Shown one piece after another: positions 24,599-39,500 of a DNA stretch of 64,000 nucleotides; the stretch's first letter is position 1; every line of letters starts with the position of its first letter. The notes under the pieces are model-generated. The model was given only the letters and a program-made list of their open reading frames with translations, searched no databases and was not told the origin of the DNA. Source of the stretch: Candidula unifasciata (taxonomy: Eukaryota > Mollusca > Gastropoda > Stylommatophora > Geomitridae); assembly GCA_905116865.2 (NCBI GenBank), contig CAJHNH020000800.1, positions 287,875-351,874 on the forward strand. The letters run 5' to 3'. Position numbers and translations under genes: made by a program.

Positions 24599-27500
24599 AG
24601 TCGAAAAACACCACGACCCAGGGTCTGCTGGTGGAGATGAGCTCAAAGAAAATCAAGTCGCCACACGTAGAACGGATATCTTCTTTGGATAGTGGACGAC
24701 CGCCGGCTTTGATTTTTACATCACGCGGTAAAGTGGCCAGAAAATCCCTGAGCGGCAGACTTTTCGAGACATTCGATGAGAACAGTCTCAGTGGAGGGTT
24801 TGAGTCAGACAACTTGAATCAAAAATTCGACAAGAACAACACAAGAAATGGCGAACATGTTAATGGCAAGATAACCACCAATGGAGTAAGCTCTCAAAGT
24901 TACTTGAGCTCCACACAAACAACAAAGCTACGGAGGCAGGCTCCGGCAGTCCCAGTGATAAATCAAACAGCAGATAGCACAGTGCGACCACCATTAATTC
25001 CCCCACCAAAGTCTTTTCTTCAGAGGCAATCCTCACTTTCGTCTTCAACATCGTCATTATCATCGATGCACCTTCCACAGACATCTCAGCTGCAACAATC
25101 TTCCATGACAAACAGGCATTATGCCTCAGATCTTTCGTTACCACAGCCGCCTTCAGATGCCAACAACAACGAAGACAGTTTCCAGACACCCGTTATTAAC
25201 GGAGAATATCAACAAGTATCTCATTTGGAAACTGCAAAGAAGACCCGTGCTCCAGACCCACCGAGCCTTCCTTCACCCCCGCCTCCTCCTTCTCCCCCGC
25301 CTCCTCCATCTCCCCCACCCCATACACCGCCACATTCTCCTTTGGAATCACAAACTGCATCCCTTTCCTCCTCGTCTGCCTCTTCATCTCCTCTAAATCG
25401 TTTCCGATTTCCCCCACCTCCTTCCACACCCCCTTCTCCCATGGAGATTAGCGAGACGCACACGTCATTTACTAATACAACAGTCTCTTCCTTGTCACCA
25501 CTGGAGGCACACAGCGATACAGACAGGAAAAGTGCCTTGTCACCAAATGAGGTCATGGATTACTTTGATGAAGCCATCGGTGGCCAGGCTGTCTCTGCCA
25601 GCTCGTACAGCGAAACATCAAGCTACCCAGCTTTCTCTCCTGTGTTCCATTTCCCTTCAGTCTCTGATGACAAACAGCAGGAACACGTGTCATCAGGGTT
25701 AGAAACAACGCAGATACCACAAGATACAGAAAACATGGTAGGACAAATAGCAGCGAAAGAATCATCAACAGAAGAGATTTCAAGAGAGTCATACAACCTG
25801 GTGGAATCAACAGAAATGGTTACAAATGTTTCCACTTTTGACCACGCCAAGGAGAGAAAAACCAAAGGTTCTGATGCTAACTTTCAGGCTGAATTCTATT
25901 CAGAAAGCAAGACGAATGAGGAACACTCTACCCAGGATCAAGCTGACAGTTCAACACTTTCACCCAGTTCCGAAGATGAGCGCAAAAGAAGAGGCAACAC
26001 AACTTTAAAGTCGGTAGCCGTTTCAAAGTTACGACCAGAAATCAAAACTGTGAGACAGTACATTAAACGTGGCTATGTCGACGAACTAGCCAATTTGTTT
26101 TCTACTATGAAAGATGAACAAATCACTTCTCCTTCAAACAAAGCCGAAATCGATTTTAATATCCGAGAAACTCTAGAAAAACTAGAAAGTGTAGATAAAA
26201 GTGCGGAGAGTAAGTCGCCAGTGTTGAGTAAGGCTAAAAGATCCAGCATTCTGAGCCCTAGCGAGTTGTTCCCTAGACTACAGAGTTCGGTGTCAGCTGA
26301 GAGTTTACATGGCCGTCCTAGATCACTACACACACCGGCTTACAGTAAAGTGAACCAGTGGCCCAGACTTTACCAAGCCAGTTCCACAAACACCTTGTAC
26401 GCCCCGCCTACCATGGCTGAAACAACGGCTTCCACAGGATTTGATTTCCTAGCGGCAAGTCGAGAGATTCACAAGCATGTTGTTCTCATCAGAAGTAACA
26501 GCCGCACTGGGGTCACGGCATCTAACAAAGTAAATGAAGTAAAAGATAGTTCTTCCAAGCTTTTCGATAGTGTAGCCAACGTAGTCGAGGAAGAGGCAAG
26601 CGTGAGGACCCATAGTCCTGTAAACACACAAGAACGGAGTAGCCACTTAACAAGGGACGGGCCAAAAACAGCTGATATCAGTTATATCAACTCACCGCCG
26701 GTTTCCAGTGACATGCTAGAATATGAGGCCCACTCCTTCGCTGCAACTACAGAAAGCCAAGACATTTCTGAATTCCCACATCCAACCATCACACCAACCA
26801 ATAGTAGGAATAGCAGTAGAAGGAGTTCACTAGATGATACACGAAATTCGGACATGGAAAACGTTTTAACACATCTCCCTTTGATTGAAGCAACAACCAG
26901 TCGTAGAAGCAGCCGATCTAATTCCCCCAAGAGACTTACAAGTAGTCAGAACAGTAGCGGAAATAGTAGTCGATCAGGTTCCCTGAAGAAACAAGACAAC
27001 AAAGAAGCAGTTAACTTGGGCCTTTTCCACCCTACACAGGAAACAGTTTTTGTGGCTGTAGTTAGTCCAACGGGCAGTGTCAGAAGCAGTCGATCTAGTT
27101 CCCCAGAAAAACAACCTACGGAGGATGTACAGACTACTATAAATACGACTGACAATGTATTCTCTACAAGAGATTCAATTTCCTCTGGCAGCAGGAGAAG
27201 CAGCCAAGCTGACGAGGTGATAATTGATTCCAGCCATAGCGCCAGTAAACACCCGCAGCAGGTAACAGCTGGCTCCATGAGCAGCGGAAGCTCTAGTCGA
27301 TCCGGCTCCTTTAAGATCAGAGACACAGATGAAGTGCGTCTGCAATTTCCTGGCCACACTCTAGAAACTGTTAATATAGATACGGCAGCAGTGAACACCA
27401 CAAAACCTATACTCAGTAATGGCAGTAGTAGTTCACCGCATAAAGAAGTCAGTTCAGAAGATTCTATCCAGTCATTTGATAAAGCACTCGTGAGCAGGAG

Positions 27501-30500
27501 ACTTTCCACCTCATCTGCAGACAGCAACAGAAGCAGCAGTAGCCGAGAAGGATCGCCTGGAAGAAATGGCGCAAGTGATTTTAAACACGTAGAGGTGACG
27601 ACCGCCCTATTGACACCCTCGGGCAGCAGAAACAGCAGTCGAACTAGCTCTGTGCGGAGTAAAATCATTGGCACAGGTTCTGAATCTTATAATGCAGCTT
27701 TAGAAAACTCGCTTGGTTTTACTGTCAAATCTACTTCTAGTTCAACCAGTAGTAAAAGTCGTTCCAGTTCAGTGAATCGAAACGACGACCAGCAGTTTGA
27801 CATCAATGAACAAAATAAGACTTCTGATGAACATGCACTTTCTTCTGTCTCGCTTTATTCAAACAAGGATGATCAAAAAGAAGACTACACGTTGCTGGTG
27901 GACAAGTATGCGATTGAATCTGTGACTAGAACTAGCAGTGACTGGTGGGATTCGTCCACAAAGAACGATTTGTTAGAAGAAAACCTCCAAAAGGAGTCAC
28001 GCGACATGGATTTAAAAACCACATCAGTGTCTTCATTTTCTACCCCAACAGAGAGTCAAAAGAGTAGCAGAAAGAGCTCTCTGGAAAGGAACAAGATGAC
28101 TGAAGGAAACAGTTTCCACCACGGAGAGATAACGGGAAATACCCTAACTTCATTTACTGCCACACAAAGCCCGGAAGACAGCAGAAGAAGCAGCAGCAGT
28201 ATTGGGGAATCCAGGAAAGAAAATCAACAATTATATGACAAATACAATATAGACATCAGTAAAGTGGAACACACTGATACAGCTGCAGTCCATTTCCTGA
28301 CCACAGAGATAAAGAACCAACCACAAGAAGAGATCCCACAGGCATCGGTGAGCATCTTAAGCACTACAGACACTAGGATCTCTCCCGTGAGCAGTAGAAG
28401 AGGCAGCCAGACAAATTACTTCCACAATAGCAGTTCGGAGGACAGAAAGGGTGACACAGCTTCATTTGCATCAAAGAGTTCAGCTTCTTCTGCTACCACA
28501 ACACCGGTAGGAAGTAGGAGGACAAGTCGTGATGGCGTGTCGGCCAAAAATGTTGGATTATATGAAATAAATTCTGCTACTCACACCACAACAGGCAATA
28601 CAGACGCCAGCTCTCTCACAAACGTATATGTCAGTAGAAGTAGAGACAGCAGCCCAGGCGGGTCGATAGAACGAAGGGATATATGGGATGACAAGAAAAC
28701 AGACTCATATCAACTTGCGTTAGAGAGTGTTCTTGGGTCCACAGTGACTTCTTTTGAAGGTGGTAGTAGACGAGGCAGCCAAACGAGTTTCATCAAGAGA
28801 GGTGGTGGAATAAGCCACCGCTCTCCCAACAACAGCAGAAACAGCAGCAGGTCAGGCTCACCTCCGCGAAACAGGAGTTCAGATCTTCAAACTGAACATT
28901 TTAATGTAACTTTGGAGAACGCTCTGGCTGAAGACAGGAACTACACATTAAAAGACGAAGCCGCCAATGTGAACGGCTTTAGTGACACAAATGAAACACT
29001 GGGTAAACACAGTGAAACACATGTCAATACAGTGGAAGGAAAACATTTCAGCATGTATTATACTGAAGCTGGGAGCAAACTCTTAGAAAACTCAGAGCCC
29101 AATGAAACATACAATTCTGAGACACGTCTGCAGCCTAGAGACGGCGAACTCTTGACATCTAATTTCGTCTCAAATGTAAACTTTTCAGAGAAAGAAAACA
29201 CGACGAGTGTAGATTCGATGTTTCATTTGGCAGGGCTTAGCTCAAATACCGCCGATCGTTCAGAAGTGGGCCAAAGTATGAATGTTGAAAGAGCAGACAC
29301 AAGTTCTTTCAGTACTTCAGCGGATATGTATTCACAGCCACGTGTGTCTGCCCTCAGAGACGAAGATATTAATGTTACTTATGAGCAGATCAAAGATGAT
29401 TCCAGCGATGACGATAAACTGTTGTTTGACACAGAAGATAAGCCTTTTGTTGAATATGGCGAGACAGTGGTCGACGTCCATGTGCACGATACAGATGAAA
29501 CAATGAGCCATATATCAACTGTCTCGCAGTTTGGCTCGGATAGAGAGGCGATCGTTGATACGCCAGACAACGGATCTATTTCTAGCGATTCTGATATCTC
29601 CAGCTACAGAGTCAGCCACGATGAGTACACAGTAAACGAAGCACCTACTGAGGACTCTTCGGGATTCACTGCCAAATCACATGCATACACCTTCAATGAT
29701 TTCAAGGAAGGGATTTCGCACACCACAAGCAATCAGCTTGCAACCTCACACGACCAACAGAAAGATCATGTTCCAGAGGTGTCTCTAACAAATTATAAAA
29801 CGGATTCAGCTGTTCTTGAAGCTTTCAGTGAGAAAAACACTGCTAGGAGTAATCGTAGAAATAGCAACAGTAGCGCCAACAGTGATATCAGTTCTAGTGA
29901 TAAAAGGAAAATACCTGCTTCAGAGACATCTTTGGAAAACCAAGATGAGAGCGCAGTATTCCAGAACTTGAGTGGGAAGTCAAATGTTTTGACACGCCAA
30001 GAAAAAGTTACAAGTCAACTTTCAGAAGACGTCCATGAGCAGACTGTTTCTGAATCAGAGAATACCCTGGATACGGAGGAAGTAAACACAAACTTGGTTG
30101 TTATGCAGCTTTCAGCTGACGCGCCAGCTTCAACAGCTATAGATTCAGAGACCCCTGATCGACACGAAGATTACATGGATTACAGAAAGAGCCCAGTTGA
30201 TGAAGTTATGTATGCCAGCGTAAGAAAATCCGAAGAAAGCCAAATAGGCCTGTTTGATTTAAGTGCCGAAACAGACGCTGCAACATCCAGGGCACATGAT
30301 TTAGACCTTGGTACTCACGTCCATGTGATGAAGCCAGAAATGCCAGAGCTAAAATACATTCTTGGTGCCGTCAACTTTGAGAAGGAAAATGAAAGCCGGT
30401 ATGGCAACGACGATCTTTCATACGTGGCTGGTGAAGAGGCAAAAACAGCAGCTGAGAATAGAGATGGGCCTGGAATCACTCTATCAGATCACTCCACGAC

Positions 30501-33500
30501 CAGTCCGCCTAAGGATTTTCTTGCCGTCCTGGACGACATCAACATAGAGACAGACATCACGTCGGGGTTTCTAAGAAGATCCTCCAGATTTAGTGGCACT
30601 AGCTCTCCTGACAAACGCCAAAGCAAAGAGGGCAAGAGTGTCCAAGATGAGCCCACAACACAAGCAGACGCTGATGTTGTACACGACCTGATGACAAAAA
30701 CAACACTTTCTAGGACTGCATTCCTTCTTACAGACTTCCAGGCAAAATATGCGGCTTTCAAATCAGAACCAGGTCAGCTGGAATCAACCAGTAGTTTCAC
30801 TGTGCACAACAGTTTTTCGGACCCTGATGTCACGATAAATGACTTTGCCCCTGAAAGAAAGAAAGCAGCAGTCGAAGATAAGGATGTTAATCATTTGGAA
30901 TCATTGAGTTCTACATTGAATGGCAAAGCGCATACGGCAGGTCATCATTTAATCCAAAGACAAGATCTGGATACTGATTTGAACATCAGTTATGATACCA
31001 ACGCAGAAGACGTGGACAGAAAGAGCCCAGTTGATGAAGTTATGTATGCCAGCGTAAGAAAATCCAAAGAAAGCCAGATAGGTCTGTTTGATTTAAGTGC
31101 CGAAACAGACGCTGCAACAACCAGGGCACATGATTTAGACCTGGGTACTCACGTTCATGTGATGAAGCCAGAAATGCCAGAGCTAAAATACATTCTTGGT
31201 GCCGTCAACTTTGAAAAGGAAAATGAAAGCAGGCATGTCAACGACGAACTTTCATACCTTACTTGTGAAGAGGCAAAAACAGCCGCTGAGAACAGAGATG
31301 TTAACCACACTGAACCGCTGAGTGCTACACTGAATGACGAAATCCTTACGGCAAGTCACGAGTTAATTCAAAGAAACGATTTTGAGAATGATTTGAACAT
31401 TAGTTATGATACCAACGATTATGACATGGGCAGAAAGAGCCCAGCTAATGAAGTTATTTATGCAAGCGTGAAAAACCCAGAAGAAAGCCAGATAGGTATC
31501 TTTGATTTAAGCGACGAAACAGACGCTGCAACATCCAGGGCACATGATTTAGACCTGGGTACTCACGTTCATGAGATGAAGCCAGAAATGCCAGAGCTAA
31601 AATACATTCTTGGTGCCATTAACTTTGAAAAGGAAAATGAAAGCAGACATGTCAACGATGATGTTTTATCTTTGGCGGGGGAGACATTTGTCAATAAAAA
31701 CGACAACGAAGATGATGCAACATCCAGAGCACAAGATTTAGACCTGGCTACTCATATTCATGAAAAGAAGCCAGAAATGATAGAGACAGAATACATTAAA
31801 GCTTCCGTCAACTTCGAACAGGAAACTGGAAGCCAGGATGTTCACGATGATCTTCCATCTCTTGATAAAAAAACAGTTAATAAAAATAATGAAGAGGTTA
31901 CAACATCCAGGGCACATGATTTAGACCTTGGTACTCATGTTCATGTGATTGAACCAGAAATGCCAGAGTTAAAATACATTCTCGGCGCCGTCAACTTCGA
32001 AAAGGAAAATGAAAGGACCGAGGATTTGTCATCTCTGGCGGTAAAGACAGTTATTGATACAAATGACAACGAAGAGGCTGCAACATCCTGGGCACATGAT
32101 TTAGACCTAGATACTCATGTTCATGAGAAAAAGCCAGAAATGATAGAAACGGAATACAATGTCGCTTCCGTGAACTCCCAACAGGAAACTGGAAGCCGAC
32201 ATTTTATCAATGATCTGTCATCCCCGGTTGGAGAATCTATCAATAAATATGACAACGAAGAAACTATAACATCTAGAGCACATGATTTAGACCTGGGTAC
32301 TCATGTTCATGAGATAAAACCAGAAATGCCAGAGCTGAAATACATTCTTGGTGTCATCAACTTCAATAAGGAAAACCAAAGCCGGAATGTTAACGACGAT
32401 CACTCATCTTTGGCCAGAGAAACAGATGTCAATAAAAATGAGAACGCAGATGAAACATTTGCCATCTACGAAGGCAATGACTTGCAAAATGAATACGTGA
32501 ACGACAGTGTTTATATTTCTGAAGGAAAAAAAACTGACACAGGAAAAATTGATGCTAATGTAGAAGAGGACAAAGATCATGTATACTCCTTTGTCAGTGA
32601 TGTTATTCAGCACTCTAGTGATACAGTAAAGGCAGAAGAAATCGAGACATCTAATTATGTCAATGACTGGGATGTTGATACCAGAGAGGACACAGATCAA
32701 GTACATTCATATGTCAATGATGTTATTCGACGTTCTGTTGGTACTATTCACAAAGACGAGGTAGGCAAATCTGATCACGTCAGTGACTGGAATGCCAGTA
32801 CCAGGGAGGACAAAGAGCAGGCACACTCACTTGTCAGTGATGTTATTCGGCACTCTGTTGATATGGTAAATACAGAAGAAGTCAACAGATCTAAAGATTT
32901 CAATGACGGGGATATCGATGTCAAAGAAGACACAGATCAGGTATATTCATATATCAATGGCATTATTCAACAGTCTGCTGATACAGTAAACACAGATATC
33001 CACAGAAGTAACTTGGCCACAGATTTGAAAGATGAAACGGACTCCACTGATATCCACAAACATGAAGCAGTTACTGAAGTGCACATAGATGCAACTGAGA
33101 CAGAACGTAAAGTACAGGAGCTTGAGGTGGATTCCAAAATCACAAAAAGGGAGATAAGTGAAAGCCTCAGTACACCCTTCGAGGTAGAGCAGCAAGTAAA
33201 AGTGGACCTTCACACTGGTACAAAAAGTGAGACAAGACAGTCATACCTAGAACACGACAATGTAGATCAAACTGTCTACGAATCTTTTAATCAGTCGGAG
33301 GTTGTAAACGTTAGCAGTGATGCTCATTTAGATTTGAATGAAGAGGCTGCAACATCCAGGGGACATGATTTAGACCTGGGAACTCGTGTGCATGTGATGC
33401 AGCCAGAAATGCCAGAGCTGAAATATATTCTCGGTGCCATCAACTTCGAAAAGGAAAATGAAAGCAGGCATGTTAGTGATGATCTTTTATCTCTGGGGGT

Positions 33501-36500
33501 TAACGAGGATCTTTCAATTCTGGAGGAAGAAACCGTTATCAAATCAAATGTCAACGAAGAGACTGCACCATCCAGGGCTCATGATTTAGACCTGGGAACT
33601 CATGTTCATGTAATTAAGCCACAGATGCCAGAGCTAAAATACATTCTTGGTGCTGTGGACTTCAATAAGCAAAATGAAAGCCGGCATGAGATACATGATG
33701 TAGCATCAAACACTGCTAGTGACAATGTCGATGCATTCAGTAGTGAAGTCTCGGAGACAGAAGAGCATCTTGCCTTGCATAAGGAGAACGCTCCCATAAA
33801 TGCGTATTTGAGTGATATCCAGCATTCTGTTGATAGATTCGGTACAGAAGTCTCAAAGACAGAAGACTACCCTGCCCTGCACGAGGAGAAAATTCCCGTA
33901 GATGCGTATGTTGGTGATATCATCCAGCATTCTATTGAAACATTCAATACACAGAAGGTTGAGAGCCAGGATCTTGACATCTATGAGGATGTAATTCACA
34001 CGGACTTGAATCACAGTGCGCATAATGAAGTTGGGGAACTCAAAACACAAACAGACGCGACCGTATTTGAACAGCATTTCAAAGTGGACAGCAAACATGA
34101 CTCACGCGAAAAGGCAACTCAAAGGGCAGTTGATGAAGACTTTATTATTTCCGAAAAATACCTCGGCAATCAGTCCAGAGAATCTTTCATGAATGATATA
34201 TTCCATCACCTGAATAAAGACCAGAACACAGAAGCAGTCAAGAACGAAGAGCACGTTTTTGAAATTACGAAGCAGAGTAAATTCAACGAGGCTTACAATA
34301 GTGAATCTGCCTTCGACTTTCTGCATGGGTCACAGGATGAAGAACTGCCACCATCCAGTCTATGGGACGGAGATACCACTGCAAGTAGGTACACACTCGG
34401 TGACAATGAAGAATTAACAGAACCTTCCATTAGAGATGTGATTGCTGATCAAATTGATGGTGAGCTCAATACTGAAGCTTCCAGCATTGAAGACCTTTAC
34501 ACTGAGATCAACACTGCGCCACATTCTGAACAAGCATTTGTCAAAGATGTATCTTCCACGGACATGCACCCTTTTAGGGAAGAAAATAAGATCGAGCCTG
34601 AATTCCTTCAGGAGAATATAAAGAAGGAAAGCATATATGTAAATAACTCGACTGCAGCCTCCTTTGAAGTTCAAAATAGTGAGACTGTTGCGGCAGAAAT
34701 AGACCTTGACAAAGAGATCAGAAAACAACACCAAATTCTATCACCGAAATTGAGCGACGATGTTGCGGAGTATGATAAAGCCTTGAAATTCAACCCTGAC
34801 ACCAGGAGAAGTTCACGAAGTAGCATTAGCAGTGGACACAGCATTCTGATGCGAGACAAACGTCAGGCAACCAGAGAAACAACATTCAACAGTGAATTCT
34901 TCGTGAGCTCCAATAGCTCCAGTGATGACGGGCAACAGGGCCGGTCTAGGCAGAACTCTTTGCTATCCACCGCTGAAGGTTCTCAATTTCCTCATGAAGA
35001 AAATGTCAACAGGTCATTAGCTGCACTTCAGCACAGAGAGCACTCGGATACAGTAGAAGAATTTAACAGGATTTTGGATATCAACAGCGAGCACAGTAAA
35101 AGCTCTAGAAGCAGTGTAAGCAGCATAGACAATGGAAGAAGCTATCATCAAGATTTGACGACTAGCAGCAGTGTTGGTCTGGACCATGCTGTCTATACTG
35201 AGAAACAGGATCTTTCTTCTGCTGACTCTATGCATGGAGCAGAAGAGAGTTCTAGATCAAATATCATAACTGGAAAATTAGATTTAGAAGAAGAAAGCAC
35301 ACATTTTAGTAGTCTTCAAGCAAGTCCATACAATGACAACGTAGAAGGCCACAGAGAGTACGTTTCTCATGAGAGTGTTGAATTTCAAGACAAACCAGAC
35401 AGAAGTTCACAAACAGTTGATGCTAATATCAGTCCGAGTGCAGTATCAGTGGCTCACTTAACACAGACCCTACGTTCAGTTTCAAATGATGAAGAATCTG
35501 CAAAGCAGAAAGAAGACGAAAGTCATCTATTTTCCAGAGATAAATTTCAAGCTCTAAGAAGTGTCTTCGAAAAACAGCAAGAGGCTTTGAAAGAAGCTAG
35601 CAGCCTCAAAGCAACACGAAACAGTTACAGACTTGGCGTTGATTCAAGCTTGGCCAGTGGGTCCAAACATGAGGGAAACTGGATGCTTAACAGGCAGGTC
35701 AGTAGTGGTAGCTCTGTTACTAGTAGTGACAAGAAAGAAATACATGGACACCTGAAGTCAGCTGCCCAGATAGACGATTACACGTCAGTTGACAGCGATA
35801 GTGACAAAGGCATGACCAACAGGGATGATACTGATTATGAAAATATCCCAGACGTACAAATCCAGGTTCACAAAAAGACAGTCATCAACAATAAACTTTC
35901 ATACGATTTGCAAACCCGAGAGCTGAGACGAAGTTCTACGTCCTCGGCCAGCAGTGCTCAAAGTGCTTCGTCTGAAGGCTCGTCCAAACGCGCCGGAACT
36001 GATATTAATCTTGCTGACCGCCAAAGTGAGGCATACAGCTCAAACTTCAGATCTGATGACCACTATCTGAAAAATAATTTATTTTCCCAAAAGCCAGGAC
36101 TAATGAACCTTGCACAATGGAGTACCCAGGATAGTTTTGGCAATGATAATGAATATGTCCAAACGAAGAGAACGTCAAGCTTGTCTAGCAACAGTTCCCT
36201 GGAATCTCAAAAGGAAGTTACTAGACCTTCTACTGCCGAGGTTCATGAAAGTAGCTACAAAGAAACTTCTCAAGATCTGCATTCACCAAGAGAAACTGAC
36301 GGAACTCAATTACATGACAACGCTGGTCAAACATCAAATCCCATTTTCAACGATAGCTCATCAACAGTGGACGAGGAAGTGGATTTTAGAAATCGGACAC
36401 ACAGCACTAACTCTCTCAGTTCAAACAAGTCATCCAGTCTTGAAATAGAAGATGGCGGGTTATTCTCACAAGAAAATGTCGGTGGATTGTCACCCGGTGA

Positions 36501-39500
36501 TGACCAGAAAGCTACCCAGTTGCAATCATCCTTTGTCTTAGAAACAGCTAACGTGAACTCAGGCAGGAGCAGTGTGAAGAGTCTGTCGAGTCAAAGATCA
36601 AGTCTTGGTAATAGAGATGATTCACTGTCCCCAACGTATGCAAATTTCAGCTTCCGTGAACATAATCAGGTAAAGACAAATACAACCGAGTTGCTGGCGG
36701 GCAATGTAAAGGCTCAAGTTGGCCAACAACTTGTCTCGCAATCATTAGGTAAAGACGCAACTGTCAGGAGACATTCCTCGTCTGGTTCTGAAAAGGAAGC
36801 CAAACTTATCGGTGCGTTCTTGAGATCCAATGTTAGATCTGGTCCTGCACATGATGTATCCTCGCATTTCAGTCGCCAAAGTTCAGAAGCTGGCAGTGTG
36901 AACAGTCATCAGATTATTCAACACGACGGGCATGCTGACGTAAAAGACACAGTTCACAGAAACAGAAGCGCGTCTGGTTCTTCTGATACTTCTGACTCTG
37001 GAGAAGAAGACAAATCTAGACGTAATCATTCGGAAACATCTCTCAGAGATAAACACAAGAATGACGAGAGAAACTATGAAGATTTGACATCAATGAATGA
37101 TCATATCACCCAGAACTACAAACTCCAACCAGAAGAAACTTTTACTGCTGTGTCGCATGAGTTTTCGCAGCCTAATTTCCGAAGAGACAGTTCAACAAGC
37201 CAGTCGGACAAGAACCAGTCCCACATTTATCGAACCACAGAAGATCCACATAATTTTCGATCACGACAGGCAAACGGTGAATTACCTGTCGGTGTCGATG
37301 AGAAACCAACTGTTAAAACTTACGTCGTAAAAAGATCAATAGCTAGCGATGTGTTTGAAAAACCTGACGAGCACCTTGGTGAAAGCGTATTCATTAACAG
37401 AGACCCCGGTTTTACAGAGAACTCCACAGATCTCTACATAAATAGTTCACTGGTGCCAGAGAATAAGGAAAGAGAGGTCACGAACATATATTCACGAACT
37501 CAAGAATCGGTTAGGCAAAGGCACACGCAATCGTCTCCGTTCGATGTGGATTCATTCAGTCATAGCATAACTTCAAAAACAGACGACTTCTCACCAGAAA
37601 ATACCAGCAGCTACAGAGACAGTGTTGATTCTCGTTTAACGCAGGATAACGGAGTTACACTCTATACAGTTAAACGTCCAGGCCTCGATGCTTCTCCGAT
37701 TTTCCCTTCAATTTTTAACCGCGACACAAGCATTCCGCATACGTACAGGCACACAGGTGTCAGTCATGAGGAAATACGCAGGGGAGAATTTTTAAGCTCT
37801 CATGGACCTCACGATGGTGACAACTTTTCGAGTGCTTATGTTCCTTTAAATCAGAATGCAGAAAAAGAACGTGTGTTCCGTTTGCAGTCAAGATCACCAC
37901 ACATTGCTGACACAGCTAGTCTCATTTTGAAATCACCCACAAGTCCAGGCGTAAGCTCTACAACTTTCCAAAGAAACCAGCAGACCCCAGTAGAGGATCG
38001 TTTCCAGTTCACACCCATTGCCGTCAGCACCGTCTCACAAGCCGTGGCTGGAGACACAGTTGGAGTCAACATCGATTTCCCGCCACCAGGAACCACACAT
38101 TCAACACACGATGTCAGCTCCTCGTCTGATGAAGACAGCAAACAGCAACGGTTCATTGTTAGAAACGTTCAGCAGACAAGCGCATTGAAGAGCAGTCACA
38201 ACAGTAGCTCAGAGATAATCTTTGCAAAAGAGGAAGCCACAAAAGAAGATGTCAATGACATTATAAACAGAAGTGGGACCTTATCCCCGCGAACTGTTGT
38301 AGACGGACCTATCTTCAGTACAGGCAGGTCTCAGAAGTCACATTTGTCTCGATCATTTTCATCTGAAAATAGTTTGGCGTCACTCCGTGAGTTTAACAAT
38401 GTCTCCAGTCCAAAAGATTATGATGTCACCTTGACAAACAATGACGTTGATGATCAGAGCGGAAATTTGTACAGAGTTCTTAGTGTTTCACCTAACGGTT
38501 CCGAGTTCAGAACAGCAGAAACAGAAAGAGGAAGGTCGCGAAATAGAAGCAGCGAGTTCAGTAACACAAAAATTAACTCAAAGACTCCTCGCAAACAACA
38601 TCATAGTCCAGAGAGGTTCTTTAAGAACCCCAAATTATCTTTGAGACAAGAAGATTATGACAATAAAGGTTATTCCTCTGATTACGAGGATGGCAAACAC
38701 TATCATCATGTTACTAAAGTATATCTCTCAGGAGAATCAAGATCAAGGTCAGAGGTCAGGTCACCAAATAGTTTAGGCAATAGATCCACTGAGATTTCTG
38801 ACAACGAATCAGATTTGGAATTTCAAGAACATCATCAAAGGTACAAGGTTATAGGAACTCTGGATAGTTCCCTCGACAAACATCTAGTGAGAGCACAATC
38901 TAGCCCAAAACTCCACAGAAAACACCAGCCGTTTTACCAAGAAAGCAATTTCACCAGAACAACCGCTCAACCACCTTCGCTCCCCAGCGTCCCTGCCACC
39001 AAACAAACATACCAGTCAGTGGTGAATCTTGAGGTTGGCAGCAGCTACATAGAAAAGCGAGATTTGGAGGAGGATCTAAACTCTCGATACTTGATCAAAC
39101 GATCCAGATCTTCAGACAATCTCAGAGATGGTGCATTGACAGTAGCAGAAGAAGGTCAAAGCCCCAGCAATAGAAAGATGTGGAGAACAGGTAGATCTAA
39201 GAGCTCTGAAACATATCTAAGTCGGGGCGATAATGTGGATGGTGTTTTCGAGCCGACAGACAAGTATGGTCTTCCAAGGACATTTGTAACAACGGCAAAT
39301 ACACACATGGACAACGATAAAATGTATGTGGTAAACAGTGCATCCAGCAACCCCAATGACAATCATGAAACCAGCAGTACCTCTCATGGCTGGTACACAA
39401 GCACGATCGATTTCAATGAAAGAAGTCCTCGGGGAATCCAGAATTGGAAGGCAAATCAACATGAAGAAATACAATCCCCGAATTATAAAACAGAAAAGAC

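Noticed and set aside
26946..27674. 242-codon minus-strand frame inside the giant exon
   Set aside because: A shadow of the AGC/AGT-rich serine codons of the + strand; the translation is Leu/Leu-rich low complexity.
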